Shown in pieces: positions 45,273 through 54,229 of a stretch of 64,000 bases of DNA. A program made the translations under genes and the position numbers. Origin of the DNA: a candidate division KSB3 bacterium (GTDB lineage: Bacteria; Moduliflexota; Moduliflexia; Moduliflexales; Moduliflexaceae); NCBI GenBank assembly GCA_002748425.1, contig PDSJ01000024.1, positions 30,568-94,567 on the forward strand, written 5' to 3'. The notes under the pieces are model-generated. The model did no database searches, had not been told where the DNA came from, and was given only the letters and a program-made list of their open reading frames with translations. Numbering within the stretch: position 1 is the first letter of the stretch; every line of letters starts with the position of its first letter.

Positions 45273-45684
45273 TCCATACCCCATAGACTGTACAGGTGAA
45301 TTTCGACTCACGAAATATCCTGTCAATTTATATTGTACGCTAGGGAGTTCGTCAAGCTTTTTTCGAGCCTAAGCAGATTTTCAACAGCCTGTGTCCCTGG
45401 GAACGCAGAGATCTGCGCAAGTCTGTTGCTGAATCTGGTAGAGACAGCATTGAACGAATGGGAGAGGGGAAGCGCACTTGAGGCGCTTTCGAGCCGAAAT
45501 TTCGCTCGATGGAGTCAAAATTCGCCGGAACTGTGGCAAGAGTCGAAGAATTCAGACTTCTCTAAGCCCTGCTTTTCTCAAATCTTAGGCGGACAGAACG
45601 ACGCTCTTCCGAAAAATTGCCGAAGAATTTACTTGTCAAAAAAAAATTATGAGCGTATACTTCAGAAACTTGAGAATAAGAGTC
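45273..45684. other. Intergenic region upstream of the FHA gene and the secreted-protein gene
   Basis: It contains the start region of the minus-strand FHA gene. An open frame at 45333-45695 (120 codons) has no ribosome binding site, no family resemblance and overlaps the promoter below, so I do not call it a gene. Confidence 0.6.
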
Positions 45685-45714
45685 TTGAGTTCTAATTCGT
45701 TTAAACGCTATACA
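45685..45714 (+). promoter_or_regulatory. Promoter of the secreted Tyr/Gly/Pro-rich protein gene
   Basis: TTGAGT (45685-45690) and TATACA (45709-45714) with an 18-base spacer, 27 bases before the ATG. Confidence 0.5.
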
Positions 45715-45740
45715 CTATCAGGAACGATGAGGTGAAATTT

Positions 45741-46757
45741 ATGATGAAAAAACGTGTGTTTACCGCAGTCGTATTACTGCTGTCTCTGACGCTGCTGGGC
45801 GTGCCCGGATTTGCGCAGATGAGCCGCCACATTATCCCGTCGCCGAGGCTGACGATCGAAGCGATTGATCCTGTAACAGGCGCAGCAAAGGAATCTTTCT
45901 GCATCGGCCCGGCCTCGATCGATGTCAAACTGAGCAACAACAGCGCTTCTACGATGCATGTTACGCTTGTGAACCGTGATACTCGCGGAATCGAACGACG
46001 GCTGTATACTGGTCAAATTCCGAACGGCGTTTCTTATCTGTCGAGATTGCTGGGAACGCAATTATCATTGACTGGTCCCGAAGGCAGGGAAAGTCTGCGC
46101 CTTGAAAGCAGCGCACAATGGCAGGACAGCAGCAATCAGGTGTCATATTACGTGCGCAACTGCGGCGGACAGGGCGGATGGTCTCCGGACCCGGGCTATG
46201 GCTATGCAACAGTCGCGGCTCAGGTTCAGCCTTACGCTATCGAACAAGGCCGCAAAGGCACGATGATGTTGCAAAGCAGCGTCGGGTATCAACAGGGCGT
46301 CGCCTATTACTTTGAGATTCTCAACAGCTGGGGGCAGCTGTGGAAACGTATTCCTGTGACAAAGCCGCCTTTTGCGCAGTATCAAGTTGTCTTGCCAGTT
46401 GGAAAGAAAACCAGGCCCGGCATCCTGACATATACCGTGAATCTTTTGGCAGGTCCCGGCCACGGAGGAGAGCAGAAGCTTGGAAGTACCCGCGTCTCGT
46501 TCCGCGTCATAAAAGCCGGTTCAGCGCAGCCCCCGTATAACCCCGGTTATCCGGGCTACCCAACGTATCCAGGTTATGTCGACGTCCCCTATGGCTGGTC
46601 CTCCCAGAACTACTACCAGGGCGGCCCCCAATCCCCAATGTATAGCAGCCCCTCCTCAGGATTAGGCTATAGAAGCGAATCCGGTCCTGACTACTACGGC
46701 TATTATGGTGCTGTGGGGCCGATGGGCAGCGTAACAGCCGAACGCCAGATCGACTAA
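45741..46757 (+). CDS. Secreted protein with Tyr/Gly/Pro-rich tail
   Basis: 338 aa. A signal peptide (MMKKRVFTAVVLLLSLTLLG, cleavage near GFA-Q) precedes a beta-rich region with an Ig-like appearance (residues about 30-250). The C-terminal 80 residues are low-complexity, made of Tyr, Gly and Pro (YNPGYPGYPTYPGY). AGGTGA is just ahead of ATG 45741. No family identified. Such tails occur in adhesive, matrix or cell-surface proteins, so a surface role is suggested but not proven. Confidence 0.7.
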   Translation: MMKKRVFTAVVLLLSLTLLGVPGFAQMSRHIIPSPRLTIEAIDPVTGAAKESFCIGPASIDVKLSNNSASTMHVTLVNRDTRGIERRLYTGQIPNGVSYLSRLLGTQLSLTGPEGRESLRLESSAQWQDSSNQVSYYVRNCGGQGGWSPDPGYGYATVAAQVQPYAIEQGRKGTMMLQSSVGYQQGVAYYFEILNSWGQLWKRIPVTKPPFAQYQVVLPVGKKTRPGILTYTVNLLAGPGHGGEQKLGSTRVSFRVIKAGSAQPPYNPGYPGYPTYPGYVDVPYGWSSQNYYQGGPQSPMYSSPSSGLGYRSESGPDYYGYYGAVGPMGSVTAERQID

Positions 46758-46774
46758 AAGCTCTTTCAAAAAAG

Positions 46775-46818
46775 CTGGAAATACGCGCCAGGCAGAGAAA
46801 CGCAGCGTGTGTTTCCAG
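46775..46818 (-). terminator. Terminator-like hairpin between convergent genes
   Basis: CTGGAAA and TTTCCAG with imperfect inner pairing flank the loop. A CTTTTTT run follows on the minus strand, so it likely ends the TIM-barrel gene transcript. Confidence 0.45.
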
Positions 46819-46851
46819 TTCACGAGCGTCTGTAATTTCCTGCCGTAGAAC

Positions 46852-47733
46852 TTATAAGGATATTCCTTCCAGCCTGGCTGCAGAACGAATATGTTCTGCA
46901 GCCAGCCAGGAGTCTTCCTCAGTCGACAGGTGCTCCAGCATCAAAGGAACATCTGCATTGAGGGCATTAAGCCGGTACAACAGAGTCGTATAATCGAATC
47001 CGCCTAATCCCGGACGAGTTTCAGTGAGATGTACGGTCGGCTCTTGTCCCAGCGTAATATCTTTGACATGGCAAGAGCGAATATGCGGGCCAAGTTTTTT
47101 GATGCATTCCGTAATGAGCTCTCCATTCCGGAAGTATTTCGAGGGACTGTTGATGAGATTGACGGGGTCGAGATGGACTGCGAAAGCCTTGCGGTCGATG
47201 GCGTCGAGCAGTTGAAGGTAGCTGTCAGGCGAATCCGGAAACATCCAGGGCATGGTTTCCAGGGTATAGAAGCTTCGTGTCGGTTTGACCGAGTCGATGA
47301 TATCCTGTACTGTTTCCACGATCATTTCAAAACTTTTTTGAGTTAAATCGTCTTTATGCGGACCATCCCATTTCATTCCGCGCGAGCCTGCGATATTCAC
47401 GCAGCAGCGGGCGTCGATTTCATCAGCCAGCGCCAGACTCTTTTTACAAATGTCCAAGGCATCCCTGCGAATCATTTCTGAGGGACTCAGGGGATTGCTC
47501 CATGCTCCGACCTCAGCAATGACAATGTCTGCTTTGTCGGCTGCAGATCGAAACGCCTGGATCATCTTGCTGTCGGCCTCTGGAGGCACAGGGCAATACG
47601 CCGCAGTATAGTGAAGATTTTTTACGGCCGTTATCCAGCTTTCAGGATCGTCATACGCCTGCCATAGCGGCCCTCCAAGTCGTATCATACGCTTTTCCTC
47701 CAAAAGACGTTCATATATACGATAATCCGTCAT
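46852..47733 (-). CDS. Xylose-isomerase-like TIM-barrel protein (sugar phosphate isomerase/epimerase)
   Basis: About 293 aa, AP_endonuc_2/IolE-like fold. Conserved acidic and His ligands are in YTLETMPWMF, AVHLDPVNLINS, IRSCHVKDI and a final LMLEHL. This set of Glu, Asp, His and Glu binds a divalent metal in sugar isomerases and epimerases. It stands alone on the minus strand. ATG 47733 lacks a strong ribosome binding site; a TTG at 47751 is an alternative. Substrate unknown. Confidence 0.88.
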   Translation of the reverse strand: MTDYRIYERLLEEKRMIRLGGPLWQAYDDPESWITAVKNLHYTAAYCPVPPEADSKMIQAFRSAADKADIVIAEVGAWSNPLSPSEMIRRDALDICKKSLALADEIDARCCVNIAGSRGMKWDGPHKDDLTQKSFEMIVETVQDIIDSVKPTRSFYTLETMPWMFPDSPDSYLQLLDAIDRKAFAVHLDPVNLINSPSKYFRNGELITECIKKLGPHIRSCHVKDITLGQEPTVHLTETRPGLGGFDYTTLLYRLNALNADVPLMLEHLSTEEDSWLAAEHIRSAARLEGISL

Positions 47734-47840
47734 TGTATATAGTTGGACCAAGACGGAAAGTTTCCAAACGATTCACGTAGATAATCATATGCGTTCAAAA
47801 TTGTGGACAGGATCTTTCTCAACTTCAGGGGGAACGGGCA

Positions 47841-47965
47841 TCATAAAATTTCGCAGAAAACAGGATCGCTGTGCGTGCTGTTCACAGCCACTTCTTTGGC
47901 AGAGGCTATGACGCACATCAGACTTATCATCAGCACAACAACGCTACATATAATAATGTGTTCAT
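47841..47965 (-). pseudogene. Possible relic of an exported protein (broken signal peptide)
   Basis: On the minus strand an AAGGAG precedes ATG 47965 and the first codons read MNTLLYVA, then the frame closes. In the neighbouring frame the sequence continues as a hydrophobic stretch VVLMISLMCVIASA followed by KEVAV, like a signal peptide and cleavage site, ending at 47841. A one-base frameshift in a gene for a secreted protein would explain this. Too short to assign. Confidence 0.3.
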
Positions 47966-48261
47966 AAGCTCCTTCCCTGATTTGAAAAGAGTATCTGATG
48001 ATTAACTACATGGACTGATAAACAGTTTTGTCAAGGACAAAATCATATCGGGGCGACCGACGCTCACTACTGTCCGTATTCCACGCCGTAAGTCGGCGCA
48101 AAGCCTTGCGAATCGCGTGACAGGTTCCAGAAACCGGGGATTACTAAGCTTGACCGCTCACAATGAACAGCAGATCACGACCCTAAGTTTCCTGTTGAGC
48201 TTCCAAGAAGAATGGTAAGGCTTTTTACTGAACGAAGCCAGGCGCATGAACAGAGGGCAGG
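47966..48261. other. Intergenic, no gene seen
   Basis: About 300 bases between the relic and the D-serine-dehydratase-like gene. No open frame of good quality, hairpin with T run or promoter of quality was found. Confidence 0.6.
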
Positions 48262-49380
48262 CTATGAGATATTCGCAATATCGATGCGCTCGCCGTCAAG
48301 TGTCTGATAGTGGCGCAGCAAATTGATCGTCAAGCATGAATGCACCGGCACGATCAGGAGCGGGTCACCGGGTGCAAGACTGCTGAAAAGCTCCGGATCA
48401 GCGTGAACGATTCCATGTTCCTGGGAAAGCCTCACAACAGAGCTTTCAGGACGAATCGGCCCCCACCCGCGTTCTTTCGGGAGAACCACACGACCATAAA
48501 TTGTGTCCGTTACCCCGCCTGCCGACGGAAGGCAGAGTGCTTCTTTAGAAAGATGAATCGCGCCGCCGTAGATCACCAGCTCCTGTCGTTCGGGATGTTT
48601 CGCGACCACAGGACAGCCGACTGTCACGGAAATCTCCTCTTCCGTACAGGAACCGATTTCCAACTGCATGAGATCATAAAAGATAAAATTCCCGGGACGG
48701 ATTTCATCAACGTCGCCGAAATCTTCACTCACGCTGCATCCGGGAGTGTCTCCGACCGAGACTTCCAGGGAAAGATTCGGGACAGCTTCCTGAGCGGTAC
48801 ACCGCGCCATAGTCATCCTCGCAACACTCTCTCGGTATATGTCACGAACTTCTTCCCTCGATCGAGCCTGGTAACTGTGACCGGCATGGGTGAGGAATCC
48901 CTGCAGCGAAAGTTTTTCACTCTTCTCGGTCGCAATGCTGAGAGACTGAATTGCGCTGAAATCATTCCAGGGAATACCTGTTCGATGGTAGCCGCTGTCA
49001 ATCTTGATCCAGACCTTGACAGGTTTCAGAAGGTGTTGGTTCAAAAAATGAACGCTGTCTTCGGACTCCAGAAGCACGTGAAGATCGATCGAACGAGCGA
49101 GAAGGTTGATTTTTGTGATTTCACAGAAGTTCAACGGAAAAGCCAGTGTGATGTCATGCCAACCGTGAGCCGCAAAGTACTCCGCCATATCTGCAGACGA
49201 TACCGTAATTGCGCTGACACCGGCCTGGCGAAACCATTCAGCGATTTCCGCTGACTGATGAGTTTTAAAATGAGGCCTGAAACGCACTCCGTTTTTTTTG
49301 GCTTTTTCGACCATACGGAGAATGTTCCGCAGAGCACGTTTTTTATCAATAAACAGTGTCGGTTTGCTAATATTCATCAT
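48262..49380 (-). CDS. Fold-III PLP enzyme, D-serine dehydratase/D-threonine aldolase-like
   Basis: 372 aa. An alanine-racemase-type barrel at the N-terminus has the PLP Lys in RPHFKTHQS near residue 39, and a beta-domain follows at about 260-370. The C-terminal metal site reads PVHSCLT. In this family His-x-Cys is found in zinc-dependent D-serine dehydratases, and His-x-Asp in D-threonine aldolases, so the dehydratase type is preferred. It is divergent from the sugar importer operon and may act on a D-amino acid or related substrate from wall turnover. Confidence 0.85.
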   Translation of the reverse strand: MMNISKPTLFIDKKRALRNILRMVEKAKKNGVRFRPHFKTHQSAEIAEWFRQAGVSAITVSSADMAEYFAAHGWHDITLAFPLNFCEITKINLLARSIDLHVLLESEDSVHFLNQHLLKPVKVWIKIDSGYHRTGIPWNDFSAIQSLSIATEKSEKLSLQGFLTHAGHSYQARSREEVRDIYRESVARMTMARCTAQEAVPNLSLEVSVGDTPGCSVSEDFGDVDEIRPGNFIFYDLMQLEIGSCTEEEISVTVGCPVVAKHPERQELVIYGGAIHLSKEALCLPSAGGVTDTIYGRVVLPKERGWGPIRPESSVVRLSQEHGIVHADPELFSSLAPGDPLLIVPVHSCLTINLLRHYQTLDGERIDIANIS

Positions 49381-49716
49381 TTCTCGATTATCGAATGACG
49401 GTTGGGGACGAACTTGAGCTGGATGCCTGTAAAGGCATACATGGATATTTCCGGAAAGTCAAGGAAAAGCAGTCCGACAGTATGAAAAATCTTGATGAAA
49501 ATAAAGATACTGCGCTCCAACCCGAAGAAAACGCAGCCTGATTCCGAGCTGAACGGCCTCGCTCAAAGAGTGATTAAGATATTTGCAGGCTTTTCACTGC
49601 AAGCCGTGCCCAAAATTTTCTTGACTTTTTTACACGCTGCCGCAGAAAATTTTTATTCTTAATGTATCCGCAAGCTGACTTGCATAATGCAGTATTTTCC
49701 AGGGAGGGATGAGCAG
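49381..49716. other. Divergent regulatory region
   Basis: 336 bases with no gene. It carries the promoter at 49621-49649 for the plus-strand importer operon. Nothing clear is seen for the minus-strand gene. Confidence 0.6.
49621..49649 (+). promoter_or_regulatory. Promoter of the dual importer operon
   Basis: TTGACT (49621-49626), a 17-base spacer and GAAAAT (49644-49649). It lies 68 bases before the first binding-protein gene. Confidence 0.55.
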
Positions 49717-50928
49717 ATGAAAAAGTTTGTAACTCTACTATGTATCGCGATGGCGGTGTTCACGTTAGAAACGGCCGCTGCCGAAGGAGCTGAAAACCTT
49801 GTGTATATGTCGACATCCTGGGGTGCGCCGTCACAGGAACTCCTGGACCGATTCGCGGCTGAAAGCGGGATTCGGGTTGACGTGACGACCTTAGAGCAAA
49901 CAGCCTTACGGGATAAAGTGCTGAGTGCAGCCGCTGGAAAGGTCAACCCGGCTGATATTATTTATACCGGAATTGACGATCTGGGCGTTTTTGCGAGTGC
50001 AGCAATCACGCAGCCGTTGGACGGCATGGTCTCACACGAGTTACTGGATGCCCTGTATGGCGGAAACTTTTTTACCGTCAAAGGGAAACTCTTCGCAGTC
50101 CCGCTCTACTCGCAGATGGTGATGGTTGATTATGACAAGGCCGCCCTAAAGGAGGCTGGTGTCAGCGCTATTGCGACCTGGGATGAATTCGAAGAAGCTG
50201 CCCTGGCTCTCAAAAAGCTCGGGAAAAGCGATTATCCCATCTCCTTTGGGATTCGTTCCTGGTCCTGGTTTCTGATCGCGCTTTCATCTGGCTCGACCTT
50301 GTTTGCAGAAGACTTCAGCCCGGTGTTCGATGATCCGGAGGATCCGGCCTATCAGGCCTTTTCCAGACTGATTGAATGGTATAAAAAAGGCTTGATTTCT
50401 CCTGAACGGCTCACCTCTCCCAATCCGCATCCGGCATTTTGGGCCGGGCAAGCGGTGTTCCATCAATCCTGGCAAGGCGGCCTGGCAGTTGCCAATAATC
50501 CTGAAAAATCGAAAATCGCTCCCAATGCCGACTATCTGCTTCTGCCGGAACAGCACACAACCTGGAGTCTGCCGGGCGGGATCGGGATTTCAGCGTATAC
50601 CACCCATCCTGAAGCTGCCATGAAATTCATCGAATTCATGACTTCCGAAGCAGTGCAGATGTCGACCTACGAAACTCACGGGATGTTTCCAGCCCGCAAA
50701 GCGACCTTTGAGAAGCTCGGTGCAGAGGGAAAAATCGACGGATTTGAGACCATGCAGGAACAGGCACAATACTCGATCGCACTGCCTTACCAGACGCCCT
50801 GGTTCAGCGAATTTAATACTGAGGCTACCAAGGCTCTTGTCAGAGCCGCCAAGGGCGAACAAAGTGTCAAAGAAGCGATTGAGGCTCTGGCGCAGTTTAC
50901 CCGTGATGTGCAGGAGGAATATGAGTAA
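49717..50928 (+). CDS. Sugar ABC transporter substrate-binding protein, first
   Basis: Family-1 solute-binding protein, 403 aa, exported by a signal peptide (MKKFVTLLCIAMAVFTLETA). The mature part is a two-lobe fold with a conserved SWGAPSQELLDRFAAESG start and the typical AMKFIEFMTS near residue 310. GGGAGGG is eight bases from ATG 49717. It is first of a seven-gene plus-strand operon that lacks an ATPase gene, so a shared MsmX-like ATPase elsewhere is implied. Sugar unknown; the MurQ-like gene inside the operon hints at an amino sugar. Confidence 0.9.
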   Translation: MKKFVTLLCIAMAVFTLETAAAEGAENLVYMSTSWGAPSQELLDRFAAESGIRVDVTTLEQTALRDKVLSAAAGKVNPADIIYTGIDDLGVFASAAITQPLDGMVSHELLDALYGGNFFTVKGKLFAVPLYSQMVMVDYDKAALKEAGVSAIATWDEFEEAALALKKLGKSDYPISFGIRSWSWFLIALSSGSTLFAEDFSPVFDDPEDPAYQAFSRLIEWYKKGLISPERLTSPNPHPAFWAGQAVFHQSWQGGLAVANNPEKSKIAPNADYLLLPEQHTTWSLPGGIGISAYTTHPEAAMKFIEFMTSEAVQMSTYETHGMFPARKATFEKLGAEGKIDGFETMQEQAQYSIALPYQTPWFSEFNTEATKALVRAAKGEQSVKEAIEALAQFTRDVQEEYE

Positions 50929-51037
50929 CACTTAGACCTGCAGCAAAGCTGTTCATGACACGGAAGCAGGTTCTTTCAGTGTTCATTGTGTATTCTCGAC
51001 GATATTTTTTAACACCGTTTGCAAGGAGATCTAAATT

Positions 51038-52279
51038 ATGAAACGTAGTGCTCAAGTCTTTGTCATGGCTCTCATATTACTCATCAGCCTGAATTCAGCA
51101 TACTGCCAGGTTCAGCTCACAATGGGAAGCTGGCGAACGGAAGATCGGGATTTTTATGAAAACGTCATCAAGGCGTTTCAAAAAACACATCCTGATATTG
51201 AGATCGCTTATGAACCCACCAAAAACACCGAATACAACACCAAGCTCAATATCGCGCTGCAGACCGGCAGCGGACCCGATATTATTCACCTGCGTCCTTA
51301 TGGGCCGGGTGTTCAACTGGCAGAGGACGGGTATCTCGAACCGTTAAGCGGTCGGATTAACGGGCTTGAGCAGTATGCCGACGCGACTCTGGCTGCTTCG
51401 CGGGCTTCCGACGGCAAGGTCTATGGCGTTCCGGCGAAATTCAGCTCAACGCAGATCTTCTATAATAAAGACATTTTTGAAAAATACGCGCTGCAAGAGC
51501 CGGCTAGCTGGGATGAACTTATAGCAATTGCCGATACCTTAAGGAAAAACGGTGTGGCGCCTTTTGCAATGGGATCGAAAGACGGCTGGATTCTTTCTTT
51601 GACCCACGCGACTCTGGGACCGACATTTTTTGGCGGCAAAGCATTTGTGAAAAAATTGCTCAGCGGTGAAGCTGATTTTACCTGCCCGGAATTCGTAAAA
51701 TCAATTCAAATGATGAAGGATCTCACTCCGTATCTGCCGAAATTCTCCACCGGCGTCGGCATGGAGGAAATGCGCAGCCTCTTCACTACCGGCAAAGCAG
51801 CGATGTTCATCATGGGCGACTGGGAAATTGCCGTGTTGAAAAAAGAAGCTCCGGATCTCAATTTCGACCTTTTCCCGATTCCTTCGGCCACAGGCGCACA
51901 GCCAACGATCACCACCTGGGTTGACGCCTCCTATGCCGTCAATGCACAATCCAAGCATAAAGAGGAAGCCCTGCAATTTGTGGAATTTCTGACCAGCCAG
52001 ACATTCGGCGAGATGGTCTCAGAAGATTTGCACAGCATTCCCACCATTCCTGGCGTGAAAGCATCCGACCCGCTGATCTCCAAAATCCTGCGATCCGCGT
52101 CGAACCCGGAAACGTCCGAACCATACATGATCTTGATCCATTTCAATCAGGGGAATCCGTCAACCAAAACCGAGTTCCAAAATCTTCTGCAAGGAATGTA
52201 TCTGGAGAAACTGAGTCCGGAAGAAGTGGCCCAGGGGGTCCAAAAAAGCGCTGACACCTGGTTTAAGCCTGTTCAATAG
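51038..52279 (+). CDS. Sugar ABC transporter substrate-binding protein, second
   Basis: Second family-1 solute-binding protein, 413 aa, with signal peptide (MKRSAQVFVMALILLISLN). The mature part opens LTMGSWRTEDRDFYENVIKAF, with the usual lobes, GSGPDIIHLRPYG and ALQFVEFLTS. It is only distantly similar to the first protein, so the two likely bind different ligands or sugar forms. AAGGAGA is close to the ATG. Two binding proteins and two permease pairs in one operon suggest two transport systems serving related substrates. Confidence 0.9.
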   Translation: MKRSAQVFVMALILLISLNSAYCQVQLTMGSWRTEDRDFYENVIKAFQKTHPDIEIAYEPTKNTEYNTKLNIALQTGSGPDIIHLRPYGPGVQLAEDGYLEPLSGRINGLEQYADATLAASRASDGKVYGVPAKFSSTQIFYNKDIFEKYALQEPASWDELIAIADTLRKNGVAPFAMGSKDGWILSLTHATLGPTFFGGKAFVKKLLSGEADFTCPEFVKSIQMMKDLTPYLPKFSTGVGMEEMRSLFTTGKAAMFIMGDWEIAVLKKEAPDLNFDLFPIPSATGAQPTITTWVDASYAVNAQSKHKEEALQFVEFLTSQTFGEMVSEDLHSIPTIPGVKASDPLISKILRSASNPETSEPYMILIHFNQGNPSTKTEFQNLLQGMYLEKLSPEEVAQGVQKSADTWFKPVQ

Positions 52280-52344
52280 CTTTTTCATCAAGCAAAAAAA
52301 GGGGGGGATGCCTGCATTCACCCCTTGATCGTTTTGTGTACTTT

Positions 52345-53271
52345 ATGGCTCAAGATCTTCAACGTCATATCACTTGGAAAACCTACGCGATTCATCTCTT
52401 TCCTCTGCCGGCCTTCCTTGTGTACACGCTGTTTATTACGTATCCGATCGTCGCAGCGTTTAGCTATAGCCTTTTTGATTGGAACGGCTTACAAAAAGGC
52501 GCCTTTAGCGGTGTTAAAAATTTTGTGACGCTGTTTACGCTTCCGCCTTATAACGAATTATTCTGGAATGCGTTCGGACACAATATCTATTATTTTGCGC
52601 TTGAAATGCTGGTGCAGAATGGAATCGCGTTTCTGCTGGCATATATCATTTATCTCAAAATCAAAGGCGCCAGATTTTTTAAAGTTGCTTTTTTCCTCCC
52701 GCGTCTTTTGTCGGTCATTGTCGTTGGCTTTCTCTGGAAGCTGATTTTAAATCCCTATAACGGCGTTTTAAACGTTTTGCTGGAACGCATCGGACTGGCC
52801 GGCTGGCAGCAACCCTGGCTGGGAGAGCCGAATATTGCGTTGACAGCCGTTATTCTGGTGAACAGCTGGTTTGGAATGGGATTTGCGATGCTCATTTTTC
52901 TGGCTGGTTTGCAATCGATCCCCCTGGAACTTGTCGAGGCAGCCAAGATCGACGGCGCACGAGGATTGCGCCTGATCCGATCGATCGTGCTGCCCTTGAT
53001 GCGGCAATCACTGATCATTATGACGGTCTTTACGTTCATCCACGCCTTTGAAGCCTTTGAGCTGGTCTATGCGATGCAAGGTTCGGAGGGCGAGCCCTTC
53101 CATTCCACTGATACCCTGGCTGTCTATTTTTACCGGATCGCCTTTGGAGCCTCCGGTGACATGGTGGAAATCGGGCTTGGATCGGCCTTGGCGGTCATTC
53201 TTTTCTCAATAATCGCCTGTGTGTCAGCGATATTTTTATATGTTGTCAAAAATAGCGAAATCGAATATTGA
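52345..53271 (+). CDS. Sugar ABC transporter permease, MalF-like (pair A)
   Basis: About 308 aa with six membrane segments and the EAA-type coupling loop, here EAAKIDGARGLRLIRSIVLPL near residue 200, that docks on the ATPase. An early hydrophobic helix is followed by FSYSLFDWNGL, typical of CUT1 MalF/UgpA permeases. ATG 52345 has no clear ribosome binding site. A G-rich stretch and partial hairpin in the 65-base gap after the second binding-protein gene may reduce read-through. Confidence 0.9.
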   Translation: MAQDLQRHITWKTYAIHLFPLPAFLVYTLFITYPIVAAFSYSLFDWNGLQKGAFSGVKNFVTLFTLPPYNELFWNAFGHNIYYFALEMLVQNGIAFLLAYIIYLKIKGARFFKVAFFLPRLLSVIVVGFLWKLILNPYNGVLNVLLERIGLAGWQQPWLGEPNIALTAVILVNSWFGMGFAMLIFLAGLQSIPLELVEAAKIDGARGLRLIRSIVLPLMRQSLIIMTVFTFIHAFEAFELVYAMQGSEGEPFHSTDTLAVYFYRIAFGASGDMVEIGLGSALAVILFSIIACVSAIFLYVVKNSEIEY

Positions 53272-53349
53272 CAAGAAACAACGATCACAAGAAATCCCCA
53301 TAAGAAGGCGATTCTCTCGGTACAGCTTCTCCGAATCCTTCTTCTTACT

Positions 53350-54186
53350 GTGAAATTATTGTCCGATATGAAGCTCTTTTCCCGTCTTCTTCTGCTGATG
53401 GTTGCCGTTCTTTGCGCCTTCGTCTGTCTGTATCCGGTGGCCTTAATGCTGCTCTCTTCCCTGAAGACGAATGCAGAAATTTTCGCCAAACCGATGGGAC
53501 TGCCGTCATCGCTGAGTCTGGCGTCGTATACACAGTTATTAGAGCAGCTTCCGTATTTCGGCTATGTTAAAAACAGCGCAATCGTCAGTATTGCCTCTGT
53601 GTGCCTGACCTTGGCCTGCGGCTCATCAGCCTCATTTTACATCGCACGTTTTCAGTTCCCCTGGAACGGGGCCTTGTTTTTCTATTTTTTGATGGGGATG
53701 ATGATTCCGATGAAACTGGGAATCATTCCGCTATTTTTATTTATGCGGAACTTGGGCCTTCTGGGATCTCTGTGGTCCTTGATCTGGGTCTACACGGCGA
53801 TCGGCATTCCGATTTCGGTCTTGATTCTAAGCCGTTTTTTCCGAACCATGCCAAGAGAACTGGAAGAAGCCGCCCGGATTGACGGAGCCTCAAATCTAAG
53901 CATTTTCTGGCATATTCTTTTACCAGTGATGAAGCCAGCGTTAGGCACGGTGACGATTATTCATTTTATCACGGTCTGGAACGATTTTTTCTTTCCTCTC
54001 ATTTTTATTCATGATGAAGCCAAGAAAACGATTCCGGTCGGCATGTTAACTTTATTCAGCGAATATTCCACAGACTGGAGCGTCCTGTTCGCCGGTCTGA
54101 CCCTCTCATCGCTCCCGATGCTGCTGCTTTTTTTCGCGGTATCCAAACAATTTATGGAAGGTATTACTGCTGGCGCAGTGAAATAA
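53350..54186 (+). CDS. Sugar ABC transporter permease, MalG-like (pair A)
   Basis: 278 aa with six membrane segments. The coupling loop EEAARIDGASNLSIFWHILLPVMKP is near residue 175, and the C-terminus ends GITAGAVK, the standard MalG/UgpE ending. GTG 53350 or ATG 53368 can start it. It pairs with the preceding MalF-like gene. Confidence 0.9.
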   Translation: MKLLSDMKLFSRLLLLMVAVLCAFVCLYPVALMLLSSLKTNAEIFAKPMGLPSSLSLASYTQLLEQLPYFGYVKNSAIVSIASVCLTLACGSSASFYIARFQFPWNGALFFYFLMGMMIPMKLGIIPLFLFMRNLGLLGSLWSLIWVYTAIGIPISVLILSRFFRTMPRELEEAARIDGASNLSIFWHILLPVMKPALGTVTIIHFITVWNDFFFPLIFIHDEAKKTIPVGMLTLFSEYSTDWSVLFAGLTLSSLPMLLLFFAVSKQFMEGITAGAVK

Positions 54187-54229
54187 CAGGATTCAGATTG
54201 GACTCTAATCCGCATCCTGTTCACTATTT

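Noticed and set aside
45333..45695. 120-codon open frame upstream of the secreted-protein gene
   Set aside because: No ribosome binding site, no recognisable domain, and it covers the promoter of the next gene.
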